Assembly: GCF_002813295.1 (NCBI RefSeq) | Contig: NZ_PHUE01000001.1 | Coordinates: forward strand, 4,278,001-4,342,000 | Source: Flavobacterium sp. 5 | GTDB taxonomy: Bacteria > Bacteroidota > Bacteroidia > Flavobacteriales > Flavobacteriaceae | Direction of reading: 5' to 3' | DNA length: 64,000 bases | Shown here: in pieces, positions 16,696 to 25,517 of the stretch | Numbering within the stretch: the first letter of the stretch is position 1 | Layout of the letters: every line of letters starts with the position of its first letter | Position numbers and translations under genes: made by a program | Notes under the pieces: model-generated | The model's database searches: none | Told to the model about the DNA's origin: nothing | The model's input: only the letters and a program-made list of their open reading frames with translations

Positions 16696-18939
16696 ATGAA
16701 ATTAAAATTATCAATTATACTATTATTTCTTGTTTTGAGTGCATCAGCCCAAAAAATCGTTCGCTACGATTTATATGTTCGAGATACAATTGTAAACTTT
16801 ACAGGCAAATCAAAAAGAGCCATTGCCGTAAACGGACAAATACCAATGCCTACTTTAACATTTACTGAAGGCGACATTGCAGAAATTTATGTGCATAATG
16901 AGTTAAATGAAGATACTTCTTTACATTGGCACGGCTTATTTTTACCCAACAAAGAAGATGGTGTACCGAATTTGACACAAATGCCAATAAAACCTCATAC
17001 TACACATTTGTATAAATTTCCAATAATACAACACGGCACACATTGGTATCACAGTCACACAGGATTACAAGAACAAATCGGAATGTATGGAAATTTTGTA
17101 ATGCTCAAAAAAACGACTGACCCAACTTTTAGAAATGGAATTGATGATTTACCAACCGTTCCAATTGTTTTGAGCGAATGGACGGATATTAAACCGGAAA
17201 ACGTACACCGGATGTTGCATAACGCAAACGATTATCCAGCAATAAAAAAAGGAACAACCCAAAGTTACACAGAAGCTATAAAGCAAGGGTATTTTGGTGT
17301 AAAAGTAAAAAACGAGTGGAAGCGGATGAATGCAATGGATGTAAGCGATGTATTTTATGATAAAATCCTCATGAATGGTAAGCAAAGTACGGACGTTAAA
17401 AGTATTGATGGCAAACCTTTAAAAGGAGGTGATAAAGTTCGTTTGAGAATTTCCAACGGTGGGGCATCTTCCTATTTTTGGCTTACCTATGCAGGAGGTA
17501 AAATTACCGTTGTTGCAAACGATGGTAACGATGTCGAACCAGTAGAAGTCGATAGATTAATTGTTGGAGTTTCTGAAACTTACGATGTAGTTGTGACTAT
17601 TCCTGCGGATAAAACGGCTTACGAATTTTTGGCTACTACCGAAGATAGATTATATTCAGCCTCTTATTTTATTGGCGATGGTATCAAACAACTTATTGAG
17701 CCTCTTCCTAAACTTAAATATTTTGAAGGGATGAAAATGATGAACGGAATGATGAAAATGAACGGAGACCTTGACGATATGGGAATGCAAATGAGTCTCA
17801 ATCAAATGGATATGAACGTGGTGATGTACCCGGAAATTACAGGTGAACAAAAAAAGAAAGCCGAAAAAAAAATGGTGGATATGAAAATGACCGAAGCCGA
17901 TTATAACAGTAATGCTCTTTCGGATATTACAACCTTAAATTATGCAATGCTGAAATCGCCAACTAAAACCACACTCCCAAAAGATGCTCCAGTAAAAGAG
18001 TTAAAATTTGAACTCACAGGAAATATGAACCGCTATGTTTGGAGTTTAGATAACAAAGTTGTCTCAGAAGCTGACAAAATTTTAATTAAAGAAGGTGAAA
18101 ATGTCCGCATTACAATTTATAATAATTCGATGATGCGACACCCAATGCACTTACACGGGCACGATTTCAGATTATTGAATGGTCAAGGCGATTATGCACC
18201 ATTAAAAAACATTGTGGACATTATGCCAATGGAAACCGATACCTTGGAATTTAATGCAAATGTAAAAGGTGATTGGTTTTTTCATTGTCATATCTTGTAC
18301 CATATGATGAGCGGAATGGGCAGAGTTTTCAGTTATGAAAACCAAGCACCAAATCCCGAAATCCCAAACCCAAAACTTGCACAACGTAAATTGTTTGCAG
18401 ACGACAGGAAATTTCATTTTATGGCAGAAAATGATTTTGCAACAAATGGTAACGATGGCGAAGCAATGTACCAAAGTACTCGTTGGAGCATTGGAACAGA
18501 ATGGAGATTAGGATATAATGATATGCACGGTTACGAAACCGAAACCCATATTGGAAGATACATTGGCAAAATGCAATGGTTGATGCCGTTTGTTGGTTTT
18601 GATTGGCGTTACAGAGTAATGCCTGATGGTGAAGTTGAAAAAAATATGTTCGGACAAACAAATACAAAGGATAATCGGCATTTTTTAAGTGTTGGTGTAA
18701 ATTATACTTTACCATTGTTAATTGTAGCACAAGCAGAAATATTTACGGGAGGTTATTTTAGAATACAATTTGAACGAAAAGATATTCCTATTTCAAAACG
18801 ATTAAGAATGAATTTAATGTGGAATACGGATTATGAATATATGGCAGGTTTACGATATATTCTAGGAAAAAATATGGGACTGACAACACACTATGATAGC
18901 GACATGGGTTGGGGTATTGGAGTAAGTTTGAATTATTAA
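16696..18939 (+). CDS. Multicopper oxidase with fused CopB-like barrel domain
   Basis: A 747-residue exported multicopper oxidase. The signal peptide (about 1-18) ends SASAQ. All four copper-binding segments are present: HWHG (77-80), HWYHSH (116-121), HPMHLHGH (482-489) and HCHILYHMMSGM (530-541), the last giving the type 1 copper ligands Cys531, His536 and probably Met541. A Met-rich insertion (about 346-400) resembles the Met-rich region of CuO/PcoA-type cuprous oxidases. After residue 560 the chain continues for about 190 residues of strand-rich sequence ending MGWGIGVSLNY, similar to the outer-membrane protein CopB. So oxidase and CopB appear fused. It should oxidise toxic Cu(I) in the periplasm. 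It is the last gene of the copper island. Confidence 0.85.
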   Translation: MKLKLSIILLFLVLSASAQKIVRYDLYVRDTIVNFTGKSKRAIAVNGQIPMPTLTFTEGDIAEIYVHNELNEDTSLHWHGLFLPNKEDGVPNLTQMPIKPHTTHLYKFPIIQHGTHWYHSHTGLQEQIGMYGNFVMLKKTTDPTFRNGIDDLPTVPIVLSEWTDIKPENVHRMLHNANDYPAIKKGTTQSYTEAIKQGYFGVKVKNEWKRMNAMDVSDVFYDKILMNGKQSTDVKSIDGKPLKGGDKVRLRISNGGASSYFWLTYAGGKITVVANDGNDVEPVEVDRLIVGVSETYDVVVTIPADKTAYEFLATTEDRLYSASYFIGDGIKQLIEPLPKLKYFEGMKMMNGMMKMNGDLDDMGMQMSLNQMDMNVVMYPEITGEQKKKAEKKMVDMKMTEADYNSNALSDITTLNYAMLKSPTKTTLPKDAPVKELKFELTGNMNRYVWSLDNKVVSEADKILIKEGENVRITIYNNSMMRHPMHLHGHDFRLLNGQGDYAPLKNIVDIMPMETDTLEFNANVKGDWFFHCHILYHMMSGMGRVFSYENQAPNPEIPNPKLAQRKLFADDRKFHFMAENDFATNGNDGEAMYQSTRWSIGTEWRLGYNDMHGYETETHIGRYIGKMQWLMPFVGFDWRYRVMPDGEVEKNMFGQTNTKDNRHFLSVGVNYTLPLLIVAQAEIFTGGYFRIQFERKDIPISKRLRMNLMWNTDYEYMAGLRYILGKNMGLTTHYDSDMGWGIGVSLNY

Positions 18940-19084
18940 TTCAATTAAGCATATAGAGCTTCTTAGTTTCTAGGATAATCAAATTGAAACTAGGATAACA
19001 CGCCCAAATGGCGTCAAAATCTCGAAAATCTTATAATTTTCAGTTTTTTGTTTTGCGAATTGCTTGAATGGATATCTTTTTTTA

Positions 19085-21085
19085 TTATCTCTTTTTAATC
19101 AGGTATTCTAAATCAGGATCATTTTTAATACGCTCCAATTCAGTTTCAATAATCTGAACAATATCCTGTTTTATCTGGCGGTAATTGGCCTCTATTTCCT
19201 GTTTCATATTGTCTTCTCCATTCTTCGTTACAAATGATAAAATCTCTGGTATCTTTTGATATGCTTTGGTTTCAGCAGCTACTTTTTCATTGTCGACAAG
19301 AATTTCAGCATGGAATATTTTCTGCTCGATGCGTTCATCAAAATTGTCCGACACAGCACCTACAAAAATACCTTGGGTCAATGTAGATATTTTAGATGCA
19401 GGAATGAGGCTGTCCAATTGAGTGGAAATTGATGTCGACGTATCATTACGGTTGATTGATAAACTTTGTCTTTTCTGTAATACTTTTCCAAAGCGTTCCG
19501 ATAGATTTTTGGCAGTTTCGCCTACAACTTGACCACTGAAAATATTGCCCACAGTGTTCTGAATTACCTTGCTCTCTTTGTCTCCATAATCTCTAGTTAA
19601 CTGTGAGTAATCCTGAAAACCCAAACATACTGACACCTTATTACTTCTGGCTGTTGCAATGAGATTATCTAGTCCTCTAAAGTAGATTGTAGGCAGCTCA
19701 TCTATAATAACCGAACTCTTTAATTGTCCTTTTTTATTAATGAGTTTTACAATACGTGAATTGTACAATCCCAGCGCAGCAGAGTAAATATTTTGACGAT
19801 CGGGATTGTTTCCTACACATAATATCTTCGGCTCTTTTGGATTGTTGATGTCTAATGAAAAATCATCTCCTGTCATAACCCAATACAATTGCGGTGAGAT
19901 CATTCTTGACAAAGGAATTTTTGCCGACGCTATCTGTCCCTGCAACTGGTCTTGTGCGCCGCCTTGCCAGGCATCCATAAAGGGAGAAAGATAATTCTCA
20001 AGATCAGAATAGGAAGTCAGAATAGTAAATACGTCCGAATACTTTTTATTTAGTAATTCAATGGCGTGAGGAAACGTACAGTATTTGCCATTTTCATAAA
20101 TCTTCAAAAACCAAATGATGGCAGCTAATAAGATGATTGGAGACTCTACAAAGAAATCTCCCTGTTTCTGTATCCAGCTTCTGTTAAGATTTAGCATTAT
20201 CGTATAGGCAGATTCGTAAGCATCAGATATATCGGTCATAAAATCAGGATTTATGGGATTGCAACGATGACTTTTTCTAGGGTCATCAAAATTAATGATG
20301 TAGAATTTAGGTTTTACTTTGTATTTATCCGTGTGTATTAGCAAATGGTTATATGCAATTGTAGATAGGTCGTCGAATTTAAAATCATAGATATACATTG
20401 AAAAACCTTTTTCAATATGCTGTTTGATATAGTTATTTACAACAGCATAGGATTTGCCTGAGCCGGGTGTGCCTAATACAATGGTTGCCCTAAAAGGGTT
20501 TACAATATTAATCCATCCATTATGCTGTTTTTTATTGTACCAGAACTTAGTCGGCAGATTCACGGAATACTCGTTTTCCATTAGTTTGGTTTCCTGCATA
20601 AAACTTTCGTTCTCATTATTGAATACATCGTCCATTAGGTTGGTACGGAGCAGCCGGCTAATCCAAACTCCTGTTACCATCAGCGAGATATAGCCCAAAC
20701 CTGTGGTAAGGATATAAAGAAATGTAGCGATGTTTAATGGCAGTTTTAATAAGGGTGTGTTCAGAAAAAACAGCACAAACCCAATTCCCAACGTCATATA
20801 TATTTTAGACCATGTTATTTTTTCATTCTTGACACCTTTTGTTCCCAAACAACTCAAAGCCAGCAAGAGCAAAGCAAATATTTTGGTGTAAAGCGTATGG
20901 GAAAACAGGCTCACCGTTCGATCAAAGTTTCTCAATATTTTATTGACTACCTCCAGTGTCCAGCTCCTTTCTAAAAAGAATCCATAACAGAACCAGTAAA
21001 AGTGCATCAGTACAATCAGTATACTTACCGCTCTCATAAATGCCATAATCTTGGCTAAACCTCTTAAATCGTCTTCTCCTTGCAT
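19085..21085 (-). CDS. mobC: MobC/TraG-type coupling protein (VirD4-like)
   Basis: A 666-residue membrane ATPase of the type IV coupling protein family. There are four predicted membrane segments in the first 145 residues, a Walker A motif GTPGSGKS (205-212), a Walker B strand SVIIDELPT and the conserved Gln-rich helicase-like segment CLGFQDYSQLTRDYG. It brings the relaxase-DNA complex to the transfer channel. In Bacteroidota elements it is usually encoded directly after mobB; here a + strand gene separates the two. The long C-terminal tail is charged. The 145 bases between its stop and the copper oxidase gene hold no gene and mark the right edge of the copper cargo. Confidence 0.85.
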   Translation of the reverse strand: MQGEDDLRGLAKIMAFMRAVSILIVLMHFYWFCYGFFLERSWTLEVVNKILRNFDRTVSLFSHTLYTKIFALLLLALSCLGTKGVKNEKITWSKIYMTLGIGFVLFFLNTPLLKLPLNIATFLYILTTGLGYISLMVTGVWISRLLRTNLMDDVFNNENESFMQETKLMENEYSVNLPTKFWYNKKQHNGWINIVNPFRATIVLGTPGSGKSYAVVNNYIKQHIEKGFSMYIYDFKFDDLSTIAYNHLLIHTDKYKVKPKFYIINFDDPRKSHRCNPINPDFMTDISDAYESAYTIMLNLNRSWIQKQGDFFVESPIILLAAIIWFLKIYENGKYCTFPHAIELLNKKYSDVFTILTSYSDLENYLSPFMDAWQGGAQDQLQGQIASAKIPLSRMISPQLYWVMTGDDFSLDINNPKEPKILCVGNNPDRQNIYSAALGLYNSRIVKLINKKGQLKSSVIIDELPTIYFRGLDNLIATARSNKVSVCLGFQDYSQLTRDYGDKESKVIQNTVGNIFSGQVVGETAKNLSERFGKVLQKRQSLSINRNDTSTSISTQLDSLIPASKISTLTQGIFVGAVSDNFDERIEQKIFHAEILVDNEKVAAETKAYQKIPEILSFVTKNGEDNMKQEIEANYRQIKQDIVQIIETELERIKNDPDLEYLIKKR

Positions 21086-21292
21086 TTTTCAAATATTAAA
21101 TGTTCGGGCGTTAATTTAAAGGATGTGCAGAGTGGCTATAAAAAAGTGGCAGACATTAGCGGTGCGTGACAGTGTTTGGCGTTAATTGGTTCCAATCAAG
21201 TTCAGATTTTATAACGATTTTTTTATTAAATTTAAACTCTTGATTTTTTTGACTTACTCATCAATTTGATAATCAATATTAAAGGAAATAAT

Positions 21293-21850
21293 ATGAATTG
21301 GAATAATCCTGATGCTGATCCTAGAGAAAGTGAAGAGGAATATGAAGCTCGGAAAAGAGAAGAAAGTGAGGCTGCTACAGGGCTAATGTTTATGGTCGTT
21401 GAGGGTTTTATTTTTGTCTTAAAAATAGCTGCTATTTTCGGTATGTTTTTTTATGCCGGATTTTTACTGTCTCAAAAGTTCTGGGGAGTGGAAACCGACA
21501 AATTTAAAATTTGGAGTTTCTCCTTATTATTTACCTACCTTATTTTCTGTATTATTTATTTCTTTAAAGGAACTATCATTGGCTTGCAGGCAAAGAACAG
21601 GAAATTATGGATATTACCGTGGGTAATCTGTGTGTTAATATGCTGTATTATTCCCGCATTTATAGTAAAATCATTCGTTGCTGGTATGTTCAATCTAACA
21701 GAACGACAAGGTTTATTGTGTATTGGACTGAGTTGGGGAGCATTTATACTTTTTTCATTATATGTTTATGGTATTTATCAGTTCAAGACACCAACTGTTC
21801 CGAAGATTTTGTACTGGAGCTATGCTTTGGGATTGAAAGTATCTTTATAA
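21293..21850 (+). CDS. Four-helix membrane protein of unknown function inside the mob region
   Basis: A 185-residue protein with an acidic soluble N-terminus (about 1-25, NNPDADPRESEEEYEARKREE) and four hydrophobic segments (roughly 30-58, 73-95, 103-130 and 138-165). I chose the ATG at 21293, preceded by AAAGGAAATA, over a TTG nine codons upstream. I recognise no family. It is on the + strand between mobC and mobB, both on the - strand, so it interrupts the usual mob order and must have its own promoter. It is AT-rich like the cargo. A surface-exclusion or immunity role is conceivable but nothing in the sequence shows it. Confidence 0.55.
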   Translation: MNWNNPDADPRESEEEYEARKREESEAATGLMFMVVEGFIFVLKIAAIFGMFFYAGFLLSQKFWGVETDKFKIWSFSLLFTYLIFCIIYFFKGTIIGLQAKNRKLWILPWVICVLICCIIPAFIVKSFVAGMFNLTERQGLLCIGLSWGAFILFSLYVYGIYQFKTPTVPKILYWSYALGLKVSL

Positions 21851-21877
21851 TCATGAGTTCAAAATAAACAACAAAAT

Positions 21878-23164
21878 CTACTGACCTCTTTTACGTTTTC
21901 TCTTCTTTTTCATCTTATTGGCAAAATCTTGTTCTTCGTAATCTTCACCCTGTGCTTCGGGAAGTAAGGCACTCAATGTTTCGATCAAACCATCTTCATG
22001 TTTTTCTGAAGTATTCAGGAAGTCGAACAAATGATGTGGTTGTTCTGCAGGAAGATCTGTGTCATTTGGTTTTGATATTTTAGATTGTAGTTCAACTGGC
22101 TTTTTAATGTCGGGTTTGATATTATGGTTCCAATAATCATTTAAGGTATTGGCAGAAAGTTCTTTGCCTAAACGTGAACCGTTCCAAATTGCTTTAGAAT
22201 TATGGTCTATAAAAGTTATTCCGTAAATACGCCCTGTGTCATTTCTCCGTACCACTACGTTAATGCCCTGTTCACCTAATCTTTTTTTAAAAGCCTGCTC
22301 ATCACTTGTTGATTGCAGGGCAATGGTAACAGTAGCTTTAATGGTTGGCTTTGTCGGGTGGTCTTTCAAAGCCTCTTTGCTTTTTGCAAAATGTAATTCC
22401 AAAGTCGGTAGCCCTGCATTCTTTCCGAATAAGGAAGCCTTGAACGGATGTCCAGCTCTTTCTCCTTTTTCATTTAAAGGAATGTACAATAAGCCTTGGC
22501 GAATTTTTCCCTGCAATTCTCCCTCTACTTTTTCAGTGGTAATATTGAACAGGGAAAGTAATGCATTGTATTCTCCCAACGTCTGGAACTTATAATACTT
22601 AGGTAGGTGACGGACAACCGAAGCAATCTGGCTTTTTATATCTCCTATTTGGTAATTCACAGGATGGAAAATATTATCATTTTGCTTGTGCTCTTTCTCT
22701 GTAGCTGATAGAAGTCCGTATTTACTTTCGAGTTCACGACATACATTCATAGATCGTCTTTTTTCGAACTTATCCGAAATCTTTTTGCCTTCTTCATCCA
22801 CACAAACTGATACAATATGAATATGGGTGCGATCAATATCCGTATGCTTGAATACTACAAAAGGTTGTTCCCTATAACCCAGTTCCTGCATATACTCCTG
22901 AGCTATTAGTTTGAACTTTTCATCACTTACATTATCCTTTGGGTCAGGATTAAGAGAAATATGCAAAGTTTGCTTTTCGGTATTACGGTTGGCAATCAGA
23001 TAAGGTTCAAAAGAGCGAACCAACTGAGCAACGGAATACTGTCCATTAGGTGTTTCTATTATTCTATTAGTAAATAGAATTTGCCCGTTATCTTTTTCCA
23101 CTTTGAGTTGATTGTATGCCAATGCACCATATAAATTGCTTCCTCTTCCGATTTTTGCTATCAT
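21878..23164 (-). CDS. mobB: MobB relaxase (mobilisation nuclease)
   Basis: A 428-residue relaxase. The N-terminal domain contains the conserved pattern FVVFKHTDIDRTHIHIVSV, with His107, His114 and His116 as probable metal ligands of the three-His motif, and conserved N-terminal Tyr residues (Tyr12 and Tyr17) of which one may be the nicking residue. The C-terminal 150 residues are basic and end in KKKRKRKRGQ, suited to DNA binding. It nicks one strand at oriT and pilots it into the recipient. The gene follows mobA with a 7-base gap on the - strand and faces away from the candidate oriT. Confidence 0.85.
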   Translation of the reverse strand: MIAKIGRGSNLYGALAYNQLKVEKDNGQILFTNRIIETPNGQYSVAQLVRSFEPYLIANRNTEKQTLHISLNPDPKDNVSDEKFKLIAQEYMQELGYREQPFVVFKHTDIDRTHIHIVSVCVDEEGKKISDKFEKRRSMNVCRELESKYGLLSATEKEHKQNDNIFHPVNYQIGDIKSQIASVVRHLPKYYKFQTLGEYNALLSLFNITTEKVEGELQGKIRQGLLYIPLNEKGERAGHPFKASLFGKNAGLPTLELHFAKSKEALKDHPTKPTIKATVTIALQSTSDEQAFKKRLGEQGINVVVRRNDTGRIYGITFIDHNSKAIWNGSRLGKELSANTLNDYWNHNIKPDIKKPVELQSKISKPNDTDLPAEQPHHLFDFLNTSEKHEDGLIETLSALLPEAQGEDYEEQDFANKMKKKRKRKRGQ

Positions 23165-23171
23165 TTCAGTA

Positions 23172-23606
23172 CTATTTTTTCAAATGTTTGGCTTCAAATT
23201 CTTCTGTGAGCTGGATTATTTTTTGACATAACACTGCCATTTCAGCCGTTTGCTTTTCCAATTTGTAGAGATAAGCTGCCGCTTTTTTCTCTGAAAAATT
23301 GCGATAAAGTAGTTTTACAATTTGATTGTAATTCACGCCAATAGAGCGGAACTGGTTGTGAAAAGAGGTTAGCCTCATATAAAAATCCAACACAGCTTTG
23401 TCTATTTTAACCGTTTTAATTTCCCTTCCAAACAATACGAAAATGATAAATTTTGCTTTATTGGTCATTCCCGATGCTTCAAAAAGAGATAATAATTTGA
23501 TATTTTCTTCGTCCGTAAGGCGAAAAACGTGGCGGTGAATACTCGGATCGTTCTTCGGAGTTCGTCCGCCTTTATTCTGTTTTTTATTACTGTTTTCGTT
23601 CATCAC
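23172..23606 (-). CDS. mobA: MobA relaxosome accessory protein
   Basis: A 144-residue basic protein of the small mobilisation-protein family. A ribbon-helix-helix-like N-terminus (HRHVFRLTDEENIKLLSLFE) is followed by the conserved FRSIGVNYNQIVK element (about 91-103) typical of relaxosome proteins and a helical C-terminus. It should bind oriT and recruit the MobB relaxase. Its start lies about 60 bases from the hairpin cluster at 23667-23762, the usual position of oriT relative to mobA in these elements. Confidence 0.8.
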   Translation of the reverse strand: MMNENSNKKQNKGGRTPKNDPSIHRHVFRLTDEENIKLLSLFEASGMTNKAKFIIFVLFGREIKTVKIDKAVLDFYMRLTSFHNQFRSIGVNYNQIVKLLYRNFSEKKAAAYLYKLEKQTAEMAVLCQKIIQLTEEFEAKHLKK

Positions 23607-23666
23607 TAATCCATTTTTAACTTCAACAAAAATCCTGACTTCGGAAGGGTTTTCAGCTCCCGGCAG

Positions 23667-23762
23667 GGCAAGTTGTTTTGAGGCACGAACGGAGTTTGGA
23701 GTGCCTCAAAACACAACTTGCCGTGTTCTGGCGAACACAAAAATCCGCCCTGCGGGACGGAT
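23667..23762. other. Candidate origin of transfer (oriT): three hairpins upstream of mobA
   Basis: Three inverted repeats lie side by side. GGCAAGTTGTTTTGAGGCAC (23667-23686) pairs with 23701-23722 around a 14-base loop, with only a two-base bulge. GTGTTC-TGGC-GAACAC (23723-23738) is perfect. AATCCGCCC-TGC-GGGACGGATT (23742-23763) has one bulged base. The location directly upstream of mobA and mobB fits an oriT. The nick site cannot be assigned from sequence alone. An 87-codon open frame overlapping these hairpins is not believable as a gene. Confidence 0.6.
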
Positions 23763-23888
23763 TAAATAAAGCAGGGAAAAACGGCTTCGGGTCGTTCACT
23801 TTATAATCTGATCTATCGAAGTGCTCTTGCATAAATCCATTAATAAAAATCATTTTACAAAGTAAACTTCTCTTAAGTAGAGTGTTGC

Positions 23889-23914
23889 ACAGTGTCGTAG
23901 TGCCAAACAGTGTC
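23889..23914. repeat. Short direct repeats in the oriT-traA spacer
   Basis: ACAGTGTC occurs at 23889-23896 and 23907-23914, each followed by a GCCAA-containing sequence, i.e. two units with an 18-base period. A related ACAGTGTTTGGCG lies at 21169-21181, just upstream of mobC. They may be binding sites for a relaxosome or regulatory protein; the evidence is only their repetition and position. Confidence 0.35.
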
Positions 23915-23939
23915 AATGAGCGCCAATTCGTACCACTTT

Positions 23940-24326
23940 AAAATAAGGACGTATATATCTACATTTCTTTGTGCCTGCAAGCGGATCTAAACAGATAATT
24001 ATGTTGGTACGTAGTTTCTCAATTATGTATTTAGTCGCTTATGTATATACAAGCGTAAGGGTGTGGATAGATGCAGATGAGGATATAAAATTACATAGTT
24101 GCATAAGTGCAGATTTACAGATCTGAGTTTGTACACAAATAGGTCTGATAATGCAAATTTATTTGTATACCTACCTAAAGACAGATGTACATATGTCAGT
24201 ATTCAAGTAGTGTAATACGTGCTTAAGTGGCTATATAACTATCTACAAAATTACATATGTATGGGCGATAGTTGATAAGTATCTATCTATGTAGAGATAT
24301 AAGTGAATAATTAAATAGAGTTAAAA
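23940..24326. other. Gene-free spacer before traA with recurrent TA-rich words
   Basis: No believable gene lies here. The DNA is filled with variants of GTATATAC, TACATATGTA, TATCTATCTATGTAG and TTACATA, many of them partly self-complementary, up to the traA start at 24327. This density of similar words is unlike the other spacers in the window. As it precedes a ParA-like gene, it may hold ParB/centromere-like or autoregulatory sites; that is inference. Confidence 0.4.
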
Positions 24327-25094
24327 ATGAAAACAGAACACAAAACAGTATTCATTGCTTTTTCGTCCCAAAAGGGAGGAGTTGGCAAAACCACCTTTAC
24401 GGCACTTGCGGCCAGTACACTACATTATCGTCTTGGCTACAATGTAGCCGTATTCGATGCTGATTTTCCACAACATAGTTTAATGAAAATGAAGACTCGT
24501 GATTTGGCTATGGTGATGGAAAATGAGTTTTTAAAACGGATGGCATTCAAACAATTTACGACTATTAACAAAAAAGCTTATCCGATCATTCAGCATAAAG
24601 CTGAAGGTGTATTGGAGGCTGCGCATGATTTTTTAGAATCCACTTCCGTTCCGGTTGATTTTATCTTTTTTGACCTTCCGGGAACAGTAAACACTCCTGG
24701 TATTTTGAAAGCTCTGGCGGGGATGCACCATATTTTCACGCCTATTGTAGCAGATCGTGTAGTTATGGAAAGTACACTCATTTTTACCCAGCTAATGAAG
24801 GATGTTATTATGAAAAAAGGAGAAACCTCCATTAAAACCATTAATCTGTTTTGGAATCAGGTAGATGGTCGTGAACGCTCACCCTTGTACGATGTTTATA
24901 ATAAACTTATTGATGAGTTGGGCTTAAGTCTAATGCAATGTCAGATTATGAACAGTACACGTTTCCGCAAGGAGAGCGAAGCGGGTGCAAAGACTGTTTT
25001 TCGGTCAACTTTAATGCCTCCCGATGAACGATTGATGAATGCTTGCCGCTTAGACCAGTTTATGACGGAATTTTTAAGAATCGTTCAATTGTAA
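24327..25094 (+). CDS. traA: TraA, ParA-family ATPase of the conjugative element
   Basis: A 255-residue ParA/MinD-type ATPase with a deviant Walker A motif KGGVGKTT (16-23), a VFDADFPQ switch segment and the FFDLPGT Walker B region. In Bacteroidota conjugative elements this gene opens the tra cluster and is commonly annotated TraA. It may help position or stabilise the excised circle or the transfer machinery. It is preceded by an unusual TA-rich spacer and followed 4 bases later by traB, so it heads the operon. Confidence 0.85.
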   Translation: MKTEHKTVFIAFSSQKGGVGKTTFTALAASTLHYRLGYNVAVFDADFPQHSLMKMKTRDLAMVMENEFLKRMAFKQFTTINKKAYPIIQHKAEGVLEAAHDFLESTSVPVDFIFFDLPGTVNTPGILKALAGMHHIFTPIVADRVVMESTLIFTQLMKDVIMKKGETSIKTINLFWNQVDGRERSPLYDVYNKLIDELGLSLMQCQIMNSTRFRKESEAGAKTVFRSTLMPPDERLMNACRLDQFMTEFLRIVQL

Positions 25095-25098
25095 TAGC

Positions 25099-25515
25099 AT
25101 GGAAAAAGACAATAAGAAAAAAGCAATTCCCGAAATCAACGAAGAGTTAATGATGAATTTGATGGTAGATGGAATAAAGAAGGAGGGATTACAACTTCCG
25201 CAGGAAGAACCAGAAACTCCGATAAAACCATTGCAGGAAAAGTCTTTAGCGAAGGAACGGAACAAAGGCAAAAAAGTAAATGATCGGGATTACGAAAGTA
25301 TATTTTTCAAAAGGCCTGACACCAATGCCCGGGATGGCAAAACGGTATATATTCGACCGGATTTTCATGAGAAACTGTCCCGAATCGTACAGGTAATAGG
25401 CGAAGATAAGATAACTATTTATGCCTACTTAGATAATCTTCTCGAATATCATTTTCAGGAGTTTGGTGAGCAGATTATCACAAGTTTCAACAATAAATAC
25501 AAACCTATTTTATAA
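25099..25515 (+). CDS. traB: TraB-like DUF3408 protein
   Basis: A 138-residue soluble protein. The N-terminal 60 residues are charged and low in complexity, and the conserved C-terminal part (YESIFFKRPDTNARDGKTVY, then HEKLSRIVQVIGEDKITIYAYLDNLL) matches the DUF3408 family found directly after the ParA gene in these elements. The helical C-terminus resembles ribbon-helix-helix proteins, so it may be a DNA-binding partner of the ParA protein. It sits 4 bases after traA and 2 bases before the next gene. Confidence 0.75.
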   Translation: MEKDNKKKAIPEINEELMMNLMVDGIKKEGLQLPQEEPETPIKPLQEKSLAKERNKGKKVNDRDYESIFFKRPDTNARDGKTVYIRPDFHEKLSRIVQVIGEDKITIYAYLDNLLEYHFQEFGEQIITSFNNKYKPIL

Positions 25516-25517
25516 TT

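Noticed and set aside
23653..23916. 87-codon open frame on the - strand upstream of mobA
   Set aside because: It lies across the three oriT-like hairpins and its composition (many Cys, Arg and Thr in no pattern) is explained by the inverted repeats.
23940..24326. CRISPR-like array in the TA-rich spacer
   Set aside because: The recurring words are short and irregularly spaced, with no constant repeat or spacer length and no cas genes nearby.
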